Below are positions 36,423 to 44,122 of a DNA stretch of 64,000 nt, piece by piece. A program made the translations under genes and the position numbers. The stretch covers positions 496,001-560,000 of the forward strand of contig NZ_QSCM01000001.1 of NCBI RefSeq assembly GCF_003463065.1. Direction: 5' to 3'. Positions within the stretch are counted from its first letter, which is position 1; each line of letters begins with the position of its first letter. The DNA is from Blautia sp. OF03-15BH (GTDB lineage Bacteria > Bacillota > Clostridia > Lachnospirales > Lachnospiraceae). The notes beneath the pieces were generated by a model. That model was not told the origin of the DNA. It ran no database searches and saw only the letters and a program-made list of their open reading frames with translations.

Positions 36423-37188
36423 GCCTTTCTCCTATCGCTTCTGTTTCCTGCATTCCGCCTTCTCTTTCTGTACCGATACAGGCAGTCAGAAAAAACACTG
36501 CTTCTGCTCCGGCTTCTTTTAAAACAGCCGCTGCCGCATCCACCGTGCTGCCTGTCGTAAAGATATCATCTACCAGCAGAACTCTACTTAATTTTACATC
36601 ATATGGACCGATTTTAAAAGCCTTTTTTAAATTCTTTTGCCGGCTTTTTCGATCCAGTTCCTTCTGTTCAGCGGTTTCTTCCCGTTTGCAAAGAAGATCC
36701 GGGATCACAGGAATCTCCAGTGCTTCTCCTATCGGAAAAGCCAGAAGCTCTGCCTGGTTAAAACCACGGTAACGCCGCTTTTTCGGATGAAGCGGAACCG
36801 GTGCGATCACATCGATCTCCCATCGATCCATTTCTTCCTGTAAAACCGCTGTCATGGCTTCCGCAAAAAAAGCCCCATAGCTTCTTTTGTTATGAAGCTT
36901 CAGATCCCGTATGCTTTTTCTGAATTTTCCAAGATAAGGAAAAGCAGCCCTGCCCGCATCAAAATGGCGCCTGTTTCTCAGGCAGTCCTGACAGTATTCC
37001 TGCTCCGGCCGAGCCAGTGGCTTGCCGCATTTCAGGCAGAATGGCTCCTCTATGAGCTGCACAGAGGGACGACAGATATTACAGACCCTTTTTTCCTTTC
37101 TTGAAAGAAGCTCGCCGCACAAGGGACAGCGTCGTGGATAAAGGATCCCTGCAAGCCACCGGAAGATCCGTTTTGTTTTTTTCATCAA
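36373..37188 (-). CDS. comF: ComF family phosphoribosyltransferase-like protein
   Basis: A 271-residue protein with two N-terminal zinc-finger-like cysteine clusters (CPLCGELL...CNIC and CLKCGKPL...CQDC, residues 16-70) and a phosphoribosyltransferase fold whose PRPP loop reads LLVDDIFTTGSTVD (about 207). ComF proteins take part in natural transformation, helping to move incoming single-stranded DNA. The C-terminus is about 25 residues longer than the typical fold and reads into the next gene. The start overlaps the recD2 stop (ATGA). Confidence 0.9.
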   Translation of the reverse strand: MMKKTKRIFRWLAGILYPRRCPLCGELLSRKEKRVCNICRPSVQLIEEPFCLKCGKPLARPEQEYCQDCLRNRRHFDAGRAAFPYLGKFRKSIRDLKLHNKRSYGAFFAEAMTAVLQEEMDRWEIDVIAPVPLHPKKRRYRGFNQAELLAFPIGEALEIPVIPDLLCKREETAEQKELDRKSRQKNLKKAFKIGPYDVKLSRVLLVDDIFTTGSTVDAAAAVLKEAGAEAVFFLTACIGTEREGGMQETEAIGERHGKRKPDPYNDRHSGL

Positions 37189-39419
37189 TCTGCAGAAAGG
37201 CTCTCCCCTGCAAGTTCGCGTATCCGCTCTTTCAGAGTCGTATAACGCTTCTGTTCAAAGGTATTATCGATCATCTGATTAAACACAGCCTCACTTCCCA
37301 CGACCGTCACACAGGATTTTGCCCTGGTCACTGCCGTATAGAGAAGATTCCGGTTCATCAGCATCTGCGGTCCGGAAAGCAGCGGAATGATCACCGCCGG
37401 ATACTCGCTTCCCTGTGACTTATGTACGGTAACCGCATAGGCCAGTTCCAGTTCTTCCAGCTGGGCAAAGGGATATTCCACAAATTTGCCGTCGTCAAAC
37501 TCGATCGTCATCTGCTCGGCAAAGGTATTGATCTCGCGGATGATCCCCATATCCCCGTTAAAAATACCTTGCCCCTTATCAATCGGGATCCCGTAAGCAC
37601 CTCGCGTCTCCCAGTCGATCTGGTAGTTGTTTTTTACCTGCATGACTTTATCGCCCTCACGGAACTTAGCGGAACCGTATTCTCTTTCCCGTTTTTTCGG
37701 GTCCGGCGGATTCAGATAATGCTGCAGGATCTCATTTAAACGTTCTACTCCCAGAAGACCTTTTCTCATAGGTGTGAGCACCTGAATGTCCGTCTGTGCC
37801 GCATGGACATATTTGGGCAGTTTTTTCTGGATCAGAGTCAGAACCACGCTGATGATCACATTGGCATCTTCTCTTTTCAGGAAAAAGAAATCCCGGCTCT
37901 TATTATCCAGTGTCACATGCTCTCCACGGTTGATTTTATGGGCATTCATGACAATATCACTCTCCGTTGCCTGACGGAAGATCCGGTTCAGCCGTACCAC
38001 CGGAAAGCATTTGGACTCTATAATGTCCTTCAAGACACTTCCAGGCCCCACAGAGGGCAGCTGGTTCCGGTCTCCCACCATGATGAGCCTGGTTCCCGGC
38101 ACAAGTGCCAGAAGAAGAGAATGCATCAGGTAAATATCCACCATAGACATCTCATCAATGATGACCACGTCTGCTTCCAGTGGATTTTCCTGATTTCTCG
38201 CAAAACTTCCCCTGTCTGCACCGTTTTCTGTAACAGATGCGACCTCCAGCAGCCGGTGAAGCGTTTTCGCCTCACAGCCGGTAGCCTCTGTCATCCGTTT
38301 GGCCGCCCGTCCGGTTGGCGCTCCCAGCATAACAGAAAGCCCTTCCGATTCAAAATAAGAGATCATGGTATTGATCGTGGTTGTTTTTCCGGTACCCGGT
38401 CCTCCGGTCAGCACCAGAAGTCCATGACCGGCAGCCTGAACCACGGCTTCCTTCTGCATTTCATCCAGAACCGTTCCCGTCCGTTTCTCGATAGCTGCCA
38501 CCTTCGTGAGCACGGCACTCTCTGAAATTTCACAGGAAATGTCCAGATCATGAAGCATTTTTGCTGTATTCAGCTCCACATAATAAGCCTGCGCTCCATA
38601 AACACAGACTCTGCCTCCGGTCTCCTTTGCCACCAGCTTCCGGTCCACAGCCAAATCCATGATGTGCTTTTCTACCGCTTCCAAGCTGACACCGAGAAGG
38701 TCCACGGTCCGTTTTTCCAGAAGTTCTTTCGGCAGAAAGACATGTCCCTCGCCCATAGCCTGCTGCAGGATATAAAGAAGACCACAGCGGATCCGGTAAT
38801 CCGAGTCTGTATGGATGCCTACCTTTGATGCGATCTCGTCTGCGATACGAAAACCCACACCATTGATATCATCCGCCATCTGATAGGGGTTTTCTTTGAT
38901 CACCTGGTAAATGTTGTTTCCATACTGATTATAGATTTTTACGCCTAAGGTCGTGGAAATACCGTACTGCTGCAGAAAGATCATGGCTTTTCGCATGTCT
39001 TTCTTTTCTTCCATCTGAGCTGCGATCTCCCGGGCCTTCTTCTCACTGATGCCTTTGACTTCCGCAAGCCTCTCCGGTTCTTCTTCCATGATCCGGAAGG
39101 TATCTTCATGGAATTTCCGGACGATCCTGGCCGCCAGGGAAACACCGATCCCCTTTACCGCTCCGGATCCCAGATAGCGTTCAATAGAGAGTTCATCTTC
39201 CGGAGCCTTGATCTTCAGAGTCTCGATATGAAGCTGGTGTCCATAAGTGGCGTGCTCTTTGTAATGACCGCTGATCTCCACCAGTTCTCCGTCCCCGATA
39301 TAATGAAGCATTCCCACACAGGTGATCTCTTCTCCGTCTGCCACTACATTCATGACGGTATATCCATTGTCCTGATTCCGGTAAATGATATGATCCACAT
39401 ATCCTTCAATGTGCTCCAT
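37185..39419 (-). CDS. recD2: RecD2-type ATP-dependent DNA helicase
   Basis: A 744-residue SF1B helicase. An N-terminal OB-like part and helix-hairpin-helix repeats (IERYLGSGAVKGIG, AEVKGISEKKA) are followed by the motor domain: Walker A GGPGTGKTT, VIIDEMSMVD, and C-terminal motif AYAVTVHKSQGSEYPAV, LLYTAVTRAK. RecD2 acts in DNA repair and fork maintenance without RecBC. Its ATG shares one base with the mreB stop (TGATG), and its own stop overlaps comF, so the three are translated as a unit. Confidence 0.94.
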   Translation of the reverse strand: MEHIEGYVDHIIYRNQDNGYTVMNVVADGEEITCVGMLHYIGDGELVEISGHYKEHATYGHQLHIETLKIKAPEDELSIERYLGSGAVKGIGVSLAARIVRKFHEDTFRIMEEEPERLAEVKGISEKKAREIAAQMEEKKDMRKAMIFLQQYGISTTLGVKIYNQYGNNIYQVIKENPYQMADDINGVGFRIADEIASKVGIHTDSDYRIRCGLLYILQQAMGEGHVFLPKELLEKRTVDLLGVSLEAVEKHIMDLAVDRKLVAKETGGRVCVYGAQAYYVELNTAKMLHDLDISCEISESAVLTKVAAIEKRTGTVLDEMQKEAVVQAAGHGLLVLTGGPGTGKTTTINTMISYFESEGLSVMLGAPTGRAAKRMTEATGCEAKTLHRLLEVASVTENGADRGSFARNQENPLEADVVIIDEMSMVDIYLMHSLLLALVPGTRLIMVGDRNQLPSVGPGSVLKDIIESKCFPVVRLNRIFRQATESDIVMNAHKINRGEHVTLDNKSRDFFFLKREDANVIISVVLTLIQKKLPKYVHAAQTDIQVLTPMRKGLLGVERLNEILQHYLNPPDPKKREREYGSAKFREGDKVMQVKNNYQIDWETRGAYGIPIDKGQGIFNGDMGIIREINTFAEQMTIEFDDGKFVEYPFAQLEELELAYAVTVHKSQGSEYPAVIIPLLSGPQMLMNRNLLYTAVTRAKSCVTVVGSEAVFNQMIDNTFEQKRYTTLKERIRELAGESLSAD

Positions 39420-40417
39420 CAGACATCCAGCTTTCTGCCGCCGGATACCAGCTCCACATAACGTCCGGTTCCAATGACTACCGCTGTCATGGGTTCTTCG
39501 GCTGTCATCGTATTGATCCCTGTTTTAGCCTCGATCAGTTCTTCCAGTCCATTCAGAAGGGAACCGCCTCCGGTAAGGACAATTCCTCGATCTACCACAT
39601 CCGAAGCCAGTTCGGGCGGAGTTCTCTCCAGGATGCTCTGCACGGTCTCTACGATCTGGGAGAGAGCATCCTTCAACGCATCCCGTACTTCTTCCGAATT
39701 GACTCGAATGACTTTCGGAAGGCCGCTGATGAGATCTCTGCCCCGGACTTCCATGCTTTGCGGTTCCGGCCGTTCCACTGCGGTTCCGATCCGGATCTTG
39801 ATATCTTCTGCCGTCTGCTCACCGATGAGAAGATTATATTTCTTTCTTACATATCTGACGATCGCCTCATCAAAATCATCGCCTGCTACTTTAATAGAAG
39901 AACTTACTACAATACCGTTCAAGGAGATCACTGCCACATCCGTGGTGCCTCCTCCGATATCTACGATCATATTTCCGCATGGTCTGGAAATATCCACGCC
40001 TGCTCCGATTGCTGCCGCAATGGGTTCTTCGATGATCGCCACCTCTCTGGCACCTGCCAGATACGCAGCATCTTCTACTGCTTTTTTCTCCACTTCTGTA
40101 ATCCCACTTGGGACGCAGATACTGATCCTGGGTTTCCTGAAAGACATCCTTCCCAGTGATTTCTGGATAAAATACTTTAACATATGTTCCGTGATGGTAT
40201 AATCCGAGATCACACCTTTTCTTAATGGCCGGATGCCCACAATATTTCCCGGTGTTCTTCCAAGCATCAGCCTGGCTTCTTCTCCGATTGCTTTGATCCT
40301 GTTTGTATCTTTATCGAAGGCCACCACAGAAGGCTCCTTCAAAACAACACCCTTGCCTCTCACATAGACAAGGATGCTGGATGTTCCCAAATCAATTCCG
40401 AGATCTGCTGCATTCAT
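39419..40417 (-). CDS. mreB: MreB-type actin-like rod-shape protein
   Basis: A 332-residue actin-fold protein: GIDLGTSSILVY (phosphate 1), VDIGGGTTDVAVI (phosphate 2), GIVLTGGGSLLNGL (adenosine loop). It makes membrane-bound filaments guiding lateral wall synthesis. No mreC or mreD follows; instead recD2 does, as in some clostridia with a separate mbl/mreBH-like gene. First gene of the operon, with GGAAGGAG upstream and a promoter at 40.5 kb. Confidence 0.93.
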   Translation of the reverse strand: MNAADLGIDLGTSSILVYVRGKGVVLKEPSVVAFDKDTNRIKAIGEEARLMLGRTPGNIVGIRPLRKGVISDYTITEHMLKYFIQKSLGRMSFRKPRISICVPSGITEVEKKAVEDAAYLAGAREVAIIEEPIAAAIGAGVDISRPCGNMIVDIGGGTTDVAVISLNGIVVSSSIKVAGDDFDEAIVRYVRKKYNLLIGEQTAEDIKIRIGTAVERPEPQSMEVRGRDLISGLPKVIRVNSEEVRDALKDALSQIVETVQSILERTPPELASDVVDRGIVLTGGGSLLNGLEELIEAKTGINTMTAEEPMTAVVIGTGRYVELVSGGRKLDV

Positions 40418-40514
40418 CTATCTAAAAACGCTCCTTCCTGTATTCCTGTGTGCGGCTGCGGTTTTTCTGCTCCAATACGGAAAATCCTGTCTCCCACCGC
40501 GTTGCTTTGCAATC

Positions 40515-40543
40515 ATTATACCCAACTTCCTTTTAATTGAAAA
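40515..40543 (-). promoter_or_regulatory. Promoter of the mreB-recD2-comF-cdaAR-HPr operon
   Basis: Minus strand TTTTCA (40538-40543), 17-base spacer, perfect TATAAT (40515-40520), about 100 bases before the mreB ATG. There is no other clear promoter until HPr, and the genes overlap or nearly touch, so this probably drives the whole block. Confidence 0.65.
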
Positions 40544-40590
40544 GGGCTTTTTCCCCGTTCCCCCGAATTCATATATTCTTTATCTGATGA

Positions 40591-40621
40591 ACATATTTTG
40601 GACACATTTTCGGGGTATAGT
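40591..40621 (+). promoter_or_regulatory. Promoter and putative activator site of small RNA A
   Basis: TATAGT (-10) at 40616-40621. At -35 there is no consensus but a direct repeat with an 11-base period, ACATATTTT then ACACATTTT, its first unit starting exactly 25 bases before the -10. The same arrangement precedes copies B and C. Confidence 0.6.
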
Positions 40622-40626
40622 AAAAC

Positions 40627-40768
40627 GGTAGCAGCGAAAAGCTGATACATTTCATAACTCACACATCGCAGTGTCCACACGCTGCGGTGTACTCCCTCAA
40701 AATATTTTAATTTTTTCTCTTTCCTTTTAAGCAGAACGCTCCGGTTCCCCCGGAGCGTTCTGTTTTTC
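40627..40768 (+). ncRNA. Tandem small RNA, copy A
   Basis: A roughly 140-nt RNA predicted from structure and repetition. Stem 1 is CAGC/GCTG plus GTA/TAC (40628-40648, loop GAAAA). A conserved linker TTTCATAACTCAC follows, then stem 2 CATCGCAG/CTGCGGTG with a CCACAC loop. A long unpaired C/U-rich part comes next (ACTCCCTCA at 40691-40699, then TTTTTTCTCTTTCCTTTT), and a perfect terminator CAGAACGCTCCGG/CCGGAGCGTTCTG plus T5 (40732-40767) ends it. No reading frame or ribosome binding site. The C/U parts are complementary to Shine-Dalgarno-type sequences. Confidence 0.75.
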
Positions 40769-40848
40769 TTCGTTGTTATCAGAAAACTCCATTTTTTTCT
40801 TTGACTTATTATACTCTTTATGGTTTTTATACTTTTTTTAGGTTTCAT

Positions 40849-40879
40849 ACATATTTCTAACACATATGTGGGATATAGT
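40849..40879 (+). promoter_or_regulatory. Promoter and putative activator site of small RNA B
   Basis: TATAGT at 40874-40879, preceded by ACATATTTC (40849) and ACACATATG (40860) with the 11-base period and the 25-base distance to the -10 seen at copies A and C. Confidence 0.6.
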
Positions 40880-40884
40880 ATAGA

Positions 40885-41027
40885 TGTATCAGCGAGGAGC
40901 TGATATATTTCATAACTCACACATCGTAGCGCCCACACGCTGCGATGTACTCCCTCAAAATATTTTAATTTTTTCTCTTTCCTTTTTAAGCAAGAACGTC
41001 CCGGTATCCCCGGGGCGTTTTTGTTTT
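40885..41027 (+). ncRNA. Tandem small RNA, copy B
   Basis: Second copy, starting about 258 bases after copy A. Stem 1 is TATCAGC/GCTGATA with loop GAGGA. Stem 2 is eleven pairs, ACATCGTAGCG/CGCTGCGATGT (40921-40948), the longest of the three. The C/U part ACTCCCTCA (40949-40957) and TTTTTTCTCTTTCC are unchanged. The terminator AACGTCCCGG/CCGGGGCGTT (40995-41019) keeps pairing through different bases and a G-T pair. Loop and spacer sequences differ most, as expected for an RNA under structural selection. Confidence 0.75.
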
Positions 41028-41087
41028 GCCTGTTCAGAAAAACAGAACATTTTTCTTCAGAAAATTCATTTTTTCTTTTGATGTTGA

Positions 41088-41118
41088 ACACATTTTATAC
41101 ACAAAGATCGGTTATACT
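41088..41118 (+). promoter_or_regulatory. Promoter and putative activator site of small RNA C
   Basis: TATACT at 41113-41118. The upstream repeat reads ACACATTTT (41088) then ACACAAAGA (41099), same 11-base period and 25-base distance; the second unit has diverged. Confidence 0.6.
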
Positions 41119-41123
41119 ACAAT

Positions 41124-41271
41124 TGTATCAACGAAGAGTTGATACATTTCATAACTCACACATCACAGTGTCCACACGCTGTGATGTACTCCCTCAAATT
41201 TTTTAATTTTTTCTCTTTCCTTTTAAAGCAAGAAGCGCTCCGGCAATCCCCCGGAGCGTTTTCGTTTTTAT
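41124..41271 (+). ncRNA. Tandem small RNA, copy C
   Basis: Third copy, about 239 bases after B. Stem 1 is TGTATCAAC/GTTGATACA with loop GAAGA; compared with A and B the inner pair changes on both sides (CAGC/GCTG to CAAC/GTTG), a compensatory change. Stem 2 CATCACAG/CTGTGATG also co-varies with copy A (CATCGCAG/CTGCGGTG). ACTCCCTCA lies at 41188-41196. Terminator CGCTCCGG/CCGGAGCG (41236-41258) plus a T-rich tail. It ends about 14 bases from the converging uvrA stop. Confidence 0.75.
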
Positions 41272-41284
41272 TTATTTTGAATGC

Positions 41285-44122
41285 CTACAGATATTTCTTC
41301 ACATAACGACCCGTGTAAGACTGTGGACATTCTGCCACTTCTTCCGGTGTCCCTGTGGCAATGACCATACCTCCCCGATCACCGCCTTCCGGTCCCATAT
41401 CAATGATATAATCCGCCGTCTTGATCACATCCAGATTATGTTCGATCACAACAACCGTATTACCGCCTTCTGCCAGCCGTTTCAAGATCTCGATCAGCTT
41501 GTCCACATCTGCAAAATGAAGCCCTGTCGTCGGCTCATCCAAAATATAGATCGTCTTGCCGGTACTCCTTCTGGAAAGTTCTGTTGCAAGCTTGATCCTC
41601 TGTGCCTCTCCTCCGGAAAGCTCCGTTGATGGCTGACCCAGGCGAATATAAGACAGTCCCACATCATAAAGCGTCTGGATCTTTCTTCGGATACTTGGCA
41701 CATGTTCAAAGAAAGGCAGTGCCTCTTCCACCGTCATATTCAGCACATCGTAGATACTTTTCCCTTTGTATTTGACCTCCAGTGTCTCCCGGTTGTAGCG
41801 TTTGCCACCGCAGACCTCACAGGGCACATAGACATCCGGCAAAAAATGCATTTCAATCTTCAGGATGCCGTCTCCGCCACAGGCCTCACAACGACCGCCT
41901 TTTACATTGAAGCTGAAACGTCCTTTTTTATAACCTCTGGCTTTGGCATCTGCGGTAGACGCAAAAAGATCACGGATCAGGTCAAAAACTCCTGTATACG
42001 TCGCCGGATTGGAACGCGGCGTTCTTCCAATCGGGGACTGATCGATATCAATGACCTTATCCAGCTGTTCCATTCCGAGGATCTCTTTATGTTTTCCCGG
42101 GATGATCCGTGCCCGGTTCAGATCTCTTGCCAGCCGTTTATAGAGGATCTCATTCGTCAGCGAGCTTTTTCCGGATCCTGAAACACCGGTGATACAGGTA
42201 AAAACTCCCAGGGGAATGTCCACATTGATATTTTTCAGATTGTTCTGGGCAGCGCCCAGGACCTTCAGCCATCCCGTCGGCTTTTTCCGCTCTTTTGGCA
42301 CCGGAATCTTCCGCTTTCCGGAAAGATACTGGCCTGTAATGGAAGTCGGATTCGCCATGATCTCCTCGGCATTTCCCACTGCTACCACTTCTCCGCCGTG
42401 TTCTCCTGCTCCGGGACCGATATCCACTATATAATCCGCTGCCAGCATGGTATCCTCATCATGCTCCACAACGATCAGGGAGTTTCCCAGATCCCGTAGA
42501 TTTTTCAGGGTCGCCAGAAGCTTGTCATTGTCTCTCTGATGAAGACCGATGCTGGGCTCATCCAGGATATAAGCCACACCGACAAGACCGGAACCGATCT
42601 GGGTCGCCAGACGGATACGCTGTGCCTCACCACCAGAAAGCGTTCCGGTCGCCCGGGCCAGTGTCAGATATTCCAGTCCTACATCGATCAGAAAACCGAT
42701 CCTGGCTTTGATCTCCTTGAGGATCTGATGTCCGATCATCTGCTGATGCGGTGTCAGAGTCAGTTCATCCAGAAAAACCTTCAGTTTCTCAATAGGAAGC
42801 TCCGTCACCTCCGCGATGTTTTTTCCTCCTACCGTAACTGCCAGAGCTTCTTTTTTCAGACGCTGACCGCCGCAGGTCTTACAGGGGGTGATCCTCATAA
42901 ACTGCTCGTACTCCTGCTTCATGGCATCTGATCCGGTCTCCCGGTACCTTCTTTCCATGCTGCGGATCAGACCTTCAAAGGCCACATCATAGATGCCTTC
43001 TCCCCTCTGTCCCTTGTAGCGGACCTTCACCACCCGGCCGTCCGTACCATGGATCAGCATATGACGGATCTCTGCCGGCAGTTCCTGATACGGAGTTTTC
43101 AGATCAAATCCATAATCTTTTGCCAGAGCATCCAGGATCGCACCGGCAAAGCTGTGCTTGTCCGTGCAGGACTGCCAGCCCATGGCAGTAATGGCACCTT
43201 CCGCAATGCTTAAGGTCTTATCCGGGATCATGAGATCCTCGTCAAATTCCATTTTGTACCCAAGACCGTAGCAGTCCGGGCAGGCTCCGAAGGGATTATT
43301 AAAGGAAAAGCTTCTCGGCTCGATTTCATCAATACTGATCCCGCAGTCCGGACAGGAAAAGCTCTGGCTAAACTGCAGAGTCTCACCCTCCTGCACATCC
43401 ACCATCGCCAGTCCGTCTCCCAGATGCAGCACGCTTTCCAGAGAATCCGTCAGTCGTTTTTCGATGCCAGGCTTCACAATGAGACGGTCCACCAGAATCT
43501 CAATGTTATGCTTTTTGTTCTTTTCCAGTTTGATCTCCTCGGAGAGTTCATAGAGATTTCCGTCTACCCGGACACGGACATAGCCGCTCCTTCTGGCCTG
43601 TTCAAAAACCTTGACATGTTCTCCCTTTCTTCCACGGACCACCGGTGCCAGAAGCTGGATCTTCGTTCGTTCCGGCAGAGCCATGATCTGGTCCACCATC
43701 TGATCCACATCCTGCTTTTTAATCTCCTTGCCGCATTTTGGACAATGCGGGATACCGACTCTGGCATAAAGAAGACGAAAATAATCATAGATCTCTGTCA
43801 CGGTTCCTACGGTAGAACGCGGGTTACGGTTCGTCGATTTCTGGTCGATGGAAATGGCCGGCGGAAGTCCTTCGATACTCTCCACGTCCGGTTTCTCCAT
43901 CTGTCCCAGGAACTGTCTGGCATATGAGGAGAGCGATTCCATATACCGTCTCTGCCCTTCCGCATAGATCGTATCAAACGCCAGGGAAGACTTTCCAGAA
44001 CCACTCAGGCCGGTTAAGACCACAAACTCATTTCTCGGAATATCCACATCGATCTTTTTCAGGTTATTGACATTTGCTCCCCGGATGCGGATCATCTGTT
44101 TTTTATCTTTTTCTGCACTCAT
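41285..44122 (-). CDS. uvrA: Excinuclease ABC subunit A
   Basis: A 945-residue full-length UvrA, the damage-recognition ATPase of nucleotide excision repair. It has two ABC modules with Walker A GLSGSGKSS (about 38) and GVSGSGKSS (about 645), signatures LSGGEAQRI in both, and zinc modules CPKCG, CPDCG/CPDCYG and CEACGGDG/CEVCGGKRY. Transcribed after uvrB with a 4-base ATGA overlap, so the two are coupled. Confidence 0.97.
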   Translation of the reverse strand: MSAEKDKKQMIRIRGANVNNLKKIDVDIPRNEFVVLTGLSGSGKSSLAFDTIYAEGQRRYMESLSSYARQFLGQMEKPDVESIEGLPPAISIDQKSTNRNPRSTVGTVTEIYDYFRLLYARVGIPHCPKCGKEIKKQDVDQMVDQIMALPERTKIQLLAPVVRGRKGEHVKVFEQARRSGYVRVRVDGNLYELSEEIKLEKNKKHNIEILVDRLIVKPGIEKRLTDSLESVLHLGDGLAMVDVQEGETLQFSQSFSCPDCGISIDEIEPRSFSFNNPFGACPDCYGLGYKMEFDEDLMIPDKTLSIAEGAITAMGWQSCTDKHSFAGAILDALAKDYGFDLKTPYQELPAEIRHMLIHGTDGRVVKVRYKGQRGEGIYDVAFEGLIRSMERRYRETGSDAMKQEYEQFMRITPCKTCGGQRLKKEALAVTVGGKNIAEVTELPIEKLKVFLDELTLTPHQQMIGHQILKEIKARIGFLIDVGLEYLTLARATGTLSGGEAQRIRLATQIGSGLVGVAYILDEPSIGLHQRDNDKLLATLKNLRDLGNSLIVVEHDEDTMLAADYIVDIGPGAGEHGGEVVAVGNAEEIMANPTSITGQYLSGKRKIPVPKERKKPTGWLKVLGAAQNNLKNINVDIPLGVFTCITGVSGSGKSSLTNEILYKRLARDLNRARIIPGKHKEILGMEQLDKVIDIDQSPIGRTPRSNPATYTGVFDLIRDLFASTADAKARGYKKGRFSFNVKGGRCEACGGDGILKIEMHFLPDVYVPCEVCGGKRYNRETLEVKYKGKSIYDVLNMTVEEALPFFEHVPSIRRKIQTLYDVGLSYIRLGQPSTELSGGEAQRIKLATELSRRSTGKTIYILDEPTTGLHFADVDKLIEILKRLAEGGNTVVVIEHNLDVIKTADYIIDMGPEGGDRGGMVIATGTPEEVAECPQSYTGRYVKKYL

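Noticed and set aside
40516..41091. A 191-codon minus-strand reading frame with internal repeats between mreB and uvrA
   Set aside because: The repeats in the protein are just the antisense of two of the small RNA copies; there is no ribosome binding site, the frame runs through terminators, and the variation follows RNA pairing, not codons.
40591..41271. CRISPR array
   Set aside because: The repeated units are about 140 bases with sequence drift and terminators, spaced about 240-258 bases; they are not short identical repeats with unique spacers.
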